A DNA stretch of 64,000 bases from Duganella aceris (GTDB lineage: Bacteria > Pseudomonadota > Gammaproteobacteria > Burkholderiales > Burkholderiaceae_D): the NCBI RefSeq assembly GCF_011090165.1, contig NZ_JAADJT010000005.1, positions 186,001-250,000 of the forward strand, in the 5' to 3' direction. The notes below the pieces were generated by a model, which was not told the origin of the DNA, made no database searches, and saw only the letters and a list, made by a program, of their open reading frames with translations. This document shows, piece after piece, positions 43,605-48,994 of this stretch; the first letter of the stretch is position 1, and each line of letters begins with the position of its first letter. Made by a program: the position numbers and the translations under genes.

Positions 43605-43883
43605 ATGAAATCCCTGACCATCAAAGACCTGGCCCGTACCGAAGAACTCGACGGCAAAGCAATGGCTGCAGTACGCGGCGGCTGGTCGATGAACTCGCCG
43701 AAATACACGATCGGCGATGTGTCGTATGCACCTTCGTACGACTCTTCGATTCACGCCACCCAGAACCTGGCGCAGTTGCAGAACGTCACCAATGCGGTCG
43801 CCAACGGCTCGGCTTTCCTGGACGGGGTGCATGCGACCAACACCACGTCGCAGTCCGGCCAGAACAACATCTTCGGCGCTTGA
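43605..43883 (+). CDS. double-glycine leader peptide 3 (type 1 core)
   Basis: A 92-residue precursor whose protein sequence is identical to peptide 1; in the gene I see only a silent change (ATC to ATT in the SSIHA codons). Same leader, GG cleavage site and cysteine-free core. It is the first gene of the second 912-base unit, driven by its own sigma-54 promoter at 43525. Two identical copies point to a dosage effect or to very recent duplication. Confidence 0.85.
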   Translation: MKSLTIKDLARTEELDGKAMAAVRGGWSMNSPKYTIGDVSYAPSYDSSIHATQNLAQLQNVTNAVANGSAFLDGVHATNTTSQSGQNNIFGA

Positions 43884-43918
43884 GCCTGAACCTTATTTTT
43901 CTACATTGGAGAACCATC

Positions 43919-44194
43919 ATGATAACCCTGAACATCAAAGACCTGGCCCGCACCGAAGAACTGGACGGCAAAGCAATGGCAGCAGTACGCGGCGGCTGGT
44001 GCCTGCAGGCGCCAGGCTTCAAAGTGGGCAACGTGGATTATTCGCCGAGCTACGATGCGTCGATCCATGCCAGCCAAAGCCTGGGACAGGTGCAGAACGT
44101 CACCAACGCCGTCGCCAACGGCTCGGCTTTCCTGGATTGCGTGAGCGCCACCAACACGACCTCGCAAAACGGCCAGAACAACATCATCGGCTAA
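43919..44194 (+). CDS. double-glycine leader peptide 4 (type 2 core, two Cys)
   Basis: A 91-residue precursor, copy of peptide 2 with three replacements: Lys2 to Ile in the leader, Met29 to Leu and Tyr34 to Phe in the core. Cys28 and Cys74 are kept. All three changes are conservative or in the leader, which suggests selection on the core. It is 35 bases after peptide 3 and is followed by the second copy of the strong terminator. Confidence 0.85.
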   Translation: MITLNIKDLARTEELDGKAMAAVRGGWCLQAPGFKVGNVDYSPSYDASIHASQSLGQVQNVTNAVANGSAFLDCVSATNTTSQNGQNNIIG

Positions 44195-44219
44195 GCAGCG
44201 CCGCGATTCTTCGCACCGC

Positions 44220-44265
44220 AAAAGGTCCAGCCCAGCCATCTCCGGATGGCTGGGCTGGACCTTTT
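44220..44265 (+). terminator. terminator after peptide 4 (copy of that at 43308)
   Basis: The same 21-base perfect stem and TCCG loop, shifted by exactly 912 bases. Confidence 0.9.
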
Positions 44266-44436
44266 GGCTTCGTCATTGAAGTCGGAGGAAGAAAGACACC
44301 GCGTTGGGGAAGCCCCAACAGCGCTTAAAAAACAGTTGGATTGCACCGAACCACCGACGCTGGTGGAAGTTAAAAAATACCAATGGTTTATTGCGCTTTT
44401 CTTTTTAAATCAATGGCTTGCGAGGTGCGCGGCAAG

Positions 44437-44453
44437 CTGGCACGGTAGCTGCT
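44437..44453 (+). promoter_or_regulatory. sigma-54 promoter of peptide genes 5-7
   Basis: CTGGCACG-GTAG-CTGCT, same as the promoter at 43525 and 912 bases further, followed by the inverted repeat at 44463-44484. No terminator is seen until 45401, so peptides 5, 6 and 7 should be co-transcribed. Confidence 0.85.
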
Positions 44454-44516
44454 CTATACCCAGTGAGCGCAACGAAATGCTCACCAACCCAAACCAAACC
44501 TTTAAGGAGAAACACC

Positions 44517-44792
44517 ATGAAATCCCTGACCATCAAAGACCTGGCCCGCACCGAAGAACTGGACGGCAAAGCAATGGCTGCAGTGCGCGGCGGCTGGTCG
44601 ATGAACTCGCCGAAATACACGATCGGCGATGTGTCGTATGCACCTTCGTACGACTCTTCGATCCACGCCACCCAGAACCTGGCGCAATTGCAGAACGTCA
44701 CCAACGCGGTCGCCAACGGCTCGGCCTTCTTGGATTGCGTGAGCGCCACCAACACCACCTCGCAAAACGGCCAGAACAACATCATCGGCTAA
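44517..44792 (+). CDS. double-glycine leader peptide 5 (type 1 / type 2 chimera)
   Basis: A 91-residue precursor. The leader and first core part (WSMNSPKYTIGDVSYAPSYD, SSIHATQNLAQLQ) are type 1, the end (FLDCVSATNTTSQNGQNNII) is type 2. It therefore has a single cysteine at position 74, free to link two chains. This is what a recombination within the repeat with loss of one 314-base step would give. It has the AAGGAG site of type 1 genes. Confidence 0.85.
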   Translation: MKSLTIKDLARTEELDGKAMAAVRGGWSMNSPKYTIGDVSYAPSYDSSIHATQNLAQLQNVTNAVANGSAFLDCVSATNTTSQNGQNNIIG

Positions 44793-44823
44793 ACATCGCA
44801 GCTTACCGTTCAAGGAGAACACC

Positions 44824-45072
44824 ATGTCGTCGATCAAGATTCAGGATTTATCGCGCAGCACTGCGCTGGACCAGGCCACGATGTCGTCGGTGCGCGGCGG
44901 CGCCGGCTTCGTGCCGGACGTGAACGTCAACGTCGCACTCAACCAGCAGTTCATGCAGGTGCAGCAAGTGGGCGTCAACGTGCTCAACAACAATGGCGTC
45001 ATCGGCGCCTCGTTCGGCGGCTACGATGTGCAGTACGCCGCCGCAGAATGGAAGTCCGGACATGCCCTCTGA
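44824..45072 (+). CDS. double-glycine leader peptide 6 (NVLNNNG core)
   Basis: An 82-residue precursor. The leader differs from that of peptides 1-5 (MSSIKIQDLSRSTALDQATM...VRGG) but keeps D8, L9, L15, D16, M20 and GG at 25-26. The 56-residue core has an alternating hydrophobic/Asn/Gln pattern, VNVNVALNQQFMQVQQVGVN then VLNNNGVIGASFGG, shared with peptide 10. Such a pattern suggests beta strands and self-assembly (inference). AAGGAG lies before the ATG. Confidence 0.82.
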   Translation: MSSIKIQDLSRSTALDQATMSSVRGGAGFVPDVNVNVALNQQFMQVQQVGVNVLNNNGVIGASFGGYDVQYAAAEWKSGHAL

Positions 45073-45114
45073 TTTTTAACCGCTGCCGTTGAAGCCCCTT
45101 TAAGGAGAAATACC

Positions 45115-45390
45115 ATGAAATCCCTGACCATCAAAGACCTGGCCCGTACCGAAGAACTGGACGGCAAAGCAATGGCTGCAGTGCGCGGCGGCTGGTCGAT
45201 GCATTCGCCGAAATACACGATCGGTGATGTGTCGTACGCACCTTCGTATGACTCTTCGATTCACGCCACCCAGAACCTGGCGCAGATGCAGAACGTCACC
45301 AACGCCGTCGCCAACGGCTCGGCCTTCCTGGACGGCGTGCATGCGACCAACACCACGTCGCAGTCCGGTCAGAACAACATCTTCGGCTGA
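45115..45390 (+). CDS. double-glycine leader peptide 7 (type 1 core variant)
   Basis: A 91-residue precursor of type 1, with His instead of Asn in WSMHSPKYT, QMQ instead of QLQ and a C-terminus one residue shorter (NNIFG). No cysteine. It is 42 bases after peptide 6 with AAGGAG upstream and is followed by a hairpin at 45401, the likely end of the 5-6-7 unit. Confidence 0.84.
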   Translation: MKSLTIKDLARTEELDGKAMAAVRGGWSMHSPKYTIGDVSYAPSYDSSIHATQNLAQMQNVTNAVANGSAFLDGVHATNTTSQSGQNNIFG

Positions 45391-45400
45391 TGACGGCGCG

Positions 45401-45430
45401 GCGCCGAAGGCTTGCGGGCCTTCGGTGCTT
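45401..45430 (+). terminator. hairpin after peptide 7
   Basis: GCGCCGAAGG (45401-45410) pairs with CCTTCGGTGC (45419-45428) with one G-T pair; a weak TT follows. A second hairpin, GGTCCGGCC/GGCCGGACC (45479-45487 with 45505-45513), lies just before peptide gene 8. Confidence 0.5.
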
Positions 45431-45534
45431 GCGTCGCGCGGCACGAGGATTACCATGTTATCTGATCGTGTTCTCAACGGTCCGGCCACGCCATCCAATG
45501 GCTCGGCCGGACCATTGCCTTTGGAGGAGTCATC

Positions 45535-45720
45535 ATGGGAATTATCGTCATCAAGGATTTGCAGGAAAACGTTGAACTCGACCGGCAGGCGATGCTGGAG
45601 ATTTCCGGCGGCTCGCGCTTCCGAGTGGGCGCAGCGGTCACGCGGCGCGATGCCTTGCGCATCAATCGCCTGGTCAATATCGCGCCCAAGGCGACGCCCA
45701 GACGGCCGCCGCCGAAGTAA
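45535..45720 (+). CDS. double-glycine leader peptide 8 (short basic core)
   Basis: A 61-residue precursor with the conserved leader frame (MGIIVIKDLQENVELDRQAM...ISGG; D8, L9, L15, D16, M20, GG). The core is only 35 residues, strongly basic and ends in Pro/Arg/Lys (SRFRVGAAVTRRDALRINRL then a PRRPPPK tail), unlike all others. It looks like a cationic antimicrobial-type peptide, but this is only a guess from charge. GGAGGAG precedes the ATG; no sigma-54 box is seen directly upstream. A terminator follows. Confidence 0.75.
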   Translation: MGIIVIKDLQENVELDRQAMLEISGGSRFRVGAAVTRRDALRINRLVNIAPKATPRRPPPK

Positions 45721-45738
45721 TCAATGACCGTCTCCCAC

Positions 45739-45770
45739 ACGCCGTCCTGTTCACACTGGACGGCGTTTTT
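45739..45770 (+). terminator. terminator after peptide 8
   Basis: ACGCCGTCC (45739-45747) and GGACGGCGT (45758-45766) form a perfect nine-base stem, with TTTTT directly after. The 160 bases that follow up to 45931 hold no gene. Confidence 0.85.
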
Positions 45771-45931
45771 GCTTCCATGGCCGGCACCACATGCGGAGTT
45801 GCACACGGCCGAACAGTCACTCAATTTCTGTTGGACCCGTCCCAACTTCCCGCCGCCGTCATCCTTCGTCGCCTAGCCGGGATATTCGAGAATAGCCTTG
45901 AAATTCAAAGGTTTGCGTGGTGCAGGGGAGA

Positions 45932-45948
45932 GTGGCACGGTTTCTGCT
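45932..45948 (+). promoter_or_regulatory. sigma-54 promoter of peptide genes 9-10
   Basis: GTGGCACG-GTTT-CTGCT matches the -24/-12 consensus, with GG (45934-45935) and GC (45946-45947) 10 bases apart. This promoter is outside the 912-base repeat and its flanks differ, so the -24/-12 boxes are kept by selection. Confidence 0.85.
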
Positions 45949-46010
45949 GAATGGTAAGCGAGCGCACTGAAATGCCTCGACAACCAACCTCAAACCTAAG
46001 GAGCATCACC

Positions 46011-46289
46011 ATGAAAACCATCCTCATCAAAGACCTGGCCCGCAACGAAGCGCTGGACGCGAAGGCCATGACAACTGTCCGCGGCGGCTTCGCGATGAAC
46101 TCGCCTTACTACAAACTCGGCGATCTGACCTACGCGCCAAGCTTCGATGCGTCGATCCACGCCACGCAAGAGCTGGTCCAAATGCAAAGCGTCGTGACCG
46201 CCACCGCCAACGGCTCGGCATTCCTGGACGGCGTGCACGCGACCAATACCACGTCGCAGAACGGCCAGAACAACATCGTCCGCCTGTGA
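46011..46289 (+). CDS. double-glycine leader peptide 9 (diverged type 1 core)
   Basis: A 92-residue precursor with leader MKTILIKDLARNEALDAKAM...VRGG and a core clearly related to type 1 but diverged (FAMNSPYYKLGDLTYAPSFD, ATANGSAFLDGVHATNTTSQ, NIVRL end). No cysteine. The start at 46011 follows AAGGAG; upstream in-frame codons from 45951 are the 5' leader RNA. Its divergence shows that the type 1 core is old and maintained. It shares a unit with peptide 10. Confidence 0.84.
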   Translation: MKTILIKDLARNEALDAKAMTTVRGGFAMNSPYYKLGDLTYAPSFDASIHATQELVQMQSVVTATANGSAFLDGVHATNTTSQNGQNNIVRL

Positions 46290-46321
46290 TGCGCGCACCG
46301 CTAACCCAAAGGAGAATGATC

Positions 46322-46585
46322 ATGTCCCTCATTACACTGAACGATCTGCCATGCACGACCGACCTCGACCAGCATGCAATGTGCGCCGTACGCGGCGGCC
46401 ACGGCTGGGCACGCGATGTGAGCGTCGACCTGAAAATCAACCAGAGCCTGGTGCAGGTTCAGGACGTGGACCTCAACGTGTTGAACAACAACGGTTCGAT
46501 CGGCGCCGGCTTTACCGGCCCGACCGTCAACCTGGCGGCCGCGCAGACAGGATTCAACAGCGCAGTCATCCCAAAGATGTTCTAA
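46322..46585 (+). CDS. double-glycine leader peptide 10 (NVLNNNG core)
   Basis: An 87-residue precursor. Leader MSLITLNDLPCTTDLDQHAM...VRGG, then a 61-residue core with DVSVDLKINQSLVQVQDVDL and NVLNNNGSIGAGFTG, homologous to peptide 6, and an extra tail ending VIPKMF. AAGGAG precedes the ATG. It repeats the pairing type 1 core plus NVLNNNG core seen in peptides 5-6, and a good terminator follows. Confidence 0.82.
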   Translation: MSLITLNDLPCTTDLDQHAMCAVRGGHGWARDVSVDLKINQSLVQVQDVDLNVLNNNGSIGAGFTGPTVNLAAAQTGFNSAVIPKMF

Positions 46586-46590
46586 ACTGA

Positions 46591-46617
46591 GGAGGCCTGC
46601 CCAGGCCTCCATTTTTT
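46591..46617 (+). terminator. terminator after peptide 10
   Basis: GGAGGCCT (46591-46598) and AGGCCTCC (46603-46610) form a perfect stem with a GCCC loop, followed by ATTTTTT. Confidence 0.9.
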
Positions 46618-46641
46618 CCTGCCGACGCGAGGGAGTTCAAT

Positions 46642-46929
46642 ATGGCTACCATTACGATCAACGACCTATCCGTCAATCGCGACCTGGACCGCCAGGCGAT
46701 GTCGCGCTTGCGCGGCGCCGGCGGCGCACCCTGGGTCTACGGCTGGATCACGCCGTTCTCCGATGCGCCGAGCTTTGCGCCGGTGGTGAATTTCTACCAG
46801 ATCAATAATTACGCGGACCAGATGATCAACCAGTACCAAATGGTTTCGGTGCTCAACACCGGATCGAATGCCGACGTCGCCGTCAAGGTCGACGAAAGCA
46901 GTGTAAACAATCGCTTTCAGCCGCAGTAG
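46642..46929 (+). CDS. double-glycine-type leader peptide 11 (distinct core)
   Basis: A 95-residue precursor. The leader MATITINDLSVNRDLDRQAM...LRGA keeps D8, L9, L15, D16, M20, and has GA at 25-26 (an accepted form of the site), with another GG directly after. The core is different from all others (PWVYGWITPFSDAPSFAPVV, then VNFYQINNYADQMINQYQMV), again rich in Asn/Gln and alternating residues, without Cys. It lies after a terminator and 27 bases before the phosphatase gene, so these two may share a transcript. Confidence 0.78.
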   Translation: MATITINDLSVNRDLDRQAMSRLRGAGGAPWVYGWITPFSDAPSFAPVVNFYQINNYADQMINQYQMVSVLNTGSNADVAVKVDESSVNNRFQPQ

Positions 46930-46956
46930 GGGGCAAGCGGATCGCGAGGCCAGAGG

Positions 46957-47721
46957 ATGACATTCGAGCCCGAATTTCGCTGGACGTCGGCGGCACGCAC
47001 CGATATTGGACTGGTGCGTAGCCGCAATGAAGACTGCTTGCTGGAGCATGCGGCACGCGGCTTGTGGGCGGTCGCCGATGGCATGGGCGGCCACGCCTAC
47101 GGCGATGTCGCCAGCCGCATGGTGATCGCCGCACTCGACACCTTGCCGGCCGCCGGCCCGGCCGGCCTGCGGCAATCGATCGCCGTTGCGCTTGAGCAGC
47201 TGCGCTCGGTGAATGGACAATTGCGCGCGGAGGCGGCGGCGCGCAAGGTCACGATGATGGGCAGCACCGTCGTGGTCCTGCTCGCGTACGGGGGCGAAGC
47301 GGGATACCTGTGGGCCGGAGACAGCCGCATCTACCTGTATCGCAACGGACGGTTGCAGCAGCTGACCCGGGATCACAGCCAGGCCGAGGAACTCAGGGCG
47401 CGCGGCGCCGCGCTGCGTGCCGATGCGCCGGTGCCGAACGGTATCACCCGGGCGCTGGGCGCCGCCGACACCATCGATATCGAACATGGTAGCTTGCCGG
47501 TGCGCGATGGCGATCTGTTCCTGTTGTGTAGCGACGGCCTCAGCAATCCGGTGAACGAGCAAGGCATCGCCGACGCGCTGGCCACAGGCGATTGTGGCGC
47601 GGCGGTGGCCGAGCTGATCGCCAAGGCACTGGCGAATGGCGGGCGCGACAACATCTCGGTGGTGGTCGCGCGGGCGGACGACGTCTGCAGCGACAAGACG
47701 ATGCTCAATCCGGCGCTGTGA
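46957..47721 (+). CDS. PP2C family Ser/Thr protein phosphatase
   Basis: A 254-residue metal-dependent phosphatase of the PppA/PstP type. Motifs are intact: RTDIGLVRSRNEDCLLE, WAVADGMGGHAYGDVAS, GSTVVVLLAY, YLWAGDSRIYLYR, LTRDHSQ, LFLLCSDGLSNPV and GRDNISVVVAR, giving the metal-binding aspartates. No membrane helix, so it is cytoplasmic. It is the natural opponent of the kinase at 40297-42345 on the other side of the peptide array. Its gene converges with the sigma-54 activator gene (22 bases apart). Confidence 0.93.
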   Translation: MTFEPEFRWTSAARTDIGLVRSRNEDCLLEHAARGLWAVADGMGGHAYGDVASRMVIAALDTLPAAGPAGLRQSIAVALEQLRSVNGQLRAEAAARKVTMMGSTVVVLLAYGGEAGYLWAGDSRIYLYRNGRLQQLTRDHSQAEELRARGAALRADAPVPNGITRALGAADTIDIEHGSLPVRDGDLFLLCSDGLSNPVNEQGIADALATGDCGAAVAELIAKALANGGRDNISVVVARADDVCSDKTMLNPAL

Positions 47722-47743
47722 ACCATCGGCGGCCGGCTTGCGG

Positions 47744-48994
47744 CTAGGCCTCCTTGCGAAAATCCTTCGAATGCATGCCGTGCTTTTTCAGTAGGATCTG
47801 CAGGTGCGAGCGATTCATCTCCCAGCGGCGCGCCAGCTCCGCGACCGCGCCGCTGGTTTCCTGCAGCCCCCGTTCCAGGCAGGCGCGCTCCGCTTCGTCG
47901 CTGGCGATGCGCTTCGCTTCGCTCATTGACAGGGCGACGGCGGCAGGCTGCACCTGCCCACGTGCGGCGGCCGGGCGGATATCCTCGGGAAGATGCGACA
48001 AGTCCGCAGTCTCGCCGGCAAGGCATGACATGCGGTACACGATGTTGCGCAGTTCGCGGATGTTGCCCGGATAAGCGTAGCCGAGCAGGAAGTCCCGCAG
48101 CCGCGCCGTGGTCTTGACCGGCCGGCGCTTCAGCGCTTCGGCCGCCTCGTCGCAGTAATACGCGATCAGCAAGGGGATCTCATCCTTGCGCTCGCGCAGC
48201 GGCGGCAGGGTGAGATGGATGACGCTGAGCCGGTAGAACAGGTCTTCGCGAAACAGCCCTTGCTCGATCAGGCGGCGCAAGTTCTTGTTGGTCGCCGCCA
48301 CGATCCGGGTATCGACCGATATGGTTTCGTCCGAGCCCACTCGCTGGATCTCGTGCGATTGCAGCACCCGCAGCAGCTTGACTTGTCCCGGCAAGGGCAG
48401 CTCGCCGATCTCGTCGAGGAAAATGGTGCCGTGGTGGGCGCTCTCGAACTTGCCCCGCCGATCGGTCGCGGCGCCCGTGAACGCGCCTTTCTTGTGCCCG
48501 AACAGCTCGGACTCGAGCAGGCTGTCGGGGATGGCGCCGCAGTTGACCGAGATGTAGGGCTTGTCCGCGCGCGAGCCGTTGGCGTGTATGACCTTCGCCA
48601 TCAGTTCCTTGCCGGTGCCGCTTTCGCCGTCGACCAGCACCGGCAGATCGGTGGGCGCGGCTTTTTCGGCGATCTCGAGCGCATCGAGCAACCTGGGGTT
48701 GTCGCCGAACGTTCCTTCGAACACAAAGCTGCGCGCCAGCAGCGCCTGGCGCCGCTCCCCGGTGGACTTCGCCGGCCCCGGCTCGGCGCCGACCGCCTGC
48801 ACGAAGCGCTCCTTGTGCGACAGCTGCATCACATCGTCGCGCAGCACGTTGGCCTGGCGCAGCAGCTTCTCGATATCGTCGCGTTGCAGCGTCGTGGCCC
48901 AGCGCAAGGTCGAGCGCAGGATTTCAATCTTTTCAAGCAGCGCCGCATACGACATCGCGGAACCACGGGGAATGCCTTGGTTGAACAGTTTCAT
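47744..48994 (-). CDS. sigma-54-dependent activator (enhancer-binding protein) without receiver domain
   Basis: A 416-residue AAA+ activator of sigma-54 RNA polymerase. Walker A GESGTGKE is at 123-130, the sigma-54 contact loop GAFTGA at 170-175, Walker B IFLDEIGE at 191-198, and a Fis-type helix-turn-helix (VAELARRWEMNRSHLQILLKK) at the C-terminus. The first 90 residues form an unknown helical domain (SYAALLEKIEILRSTLRWAT), not a receiver, GAF or FHA. Its ATG overlaps the stop of the ABC transporter gene (ATGA, 48991-48994). With four sigma-54 promoters in the peptide array, it is the obvious activator of it. Confidence 0.94.
   Translation of the reverse strand: MKLFNQGIPRGSAMSYAALLEKIEILRSTLRWATTLQRDDIEKLLRQANVLRDDVMQLSHKERFVQAVGAEPGPAKSTGERRQALLARSFVFEGTFGDNPRLLDALEIAEKAAPTDLPVLVDGESGTGKELMAKVIHANGSRADKPYISVNCGAIPDSLLESELFGHKKGAFTGAATDRRGKFESAHHGTIFLDEIGELPLPGQVKLLRVLQSHEIQRVGSDETISVDTRIVAATNKNLRRLIEQGLFREDLFYRLSVIHLTLPPLRERKDEIPLLIAYYCDEAAEALKRRPVKTTARLRDFLLGYAYPGNIRELRNIVYRMSCLAGETADLSHLPEDIRPAAARGQVQPAAVALSMSEAKRIASDEAERACLERGLQETSGAVAELARRWEMNRSHLQILLKKHGMHSKDFRKEA

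Larger units (their letters stand above)
42640..44792 (+). repeat. 912-bp tandem duplication of a two-peptide unit (two copies plus partial third)
   Basis: The starts of peptide genes 1, 3 and 5 (42693, 43605, 44517) and of 2 and 4 (43007, 43919) are spaced by exactly 912 bases, as are the terminators (43308, 44220) and the promoters of genes 3 and 5. Units are about 42640-43551 and 43552-44463; the third covers only the first gene and fuses it to the end of a type-2 gene. Near identity, with few silent changes, suggests recent duplication. Confidence 0.88.

Noticed and set aside
42640..44792. CRISPR or insertion-sequence explanation for the tandem repeat
   Set aside because: The unit is 912 bases with genes, promoter and terminator; there are no short spaced repeats, transposase or terminal inverted repeats.
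42693..46929. Lanthipeptide or other modified-peptide class
   Set aside because: No lanthionine synthetase, radical SAM, YcaO or cyclase gene is in the locus, and most cores have no cysteine.
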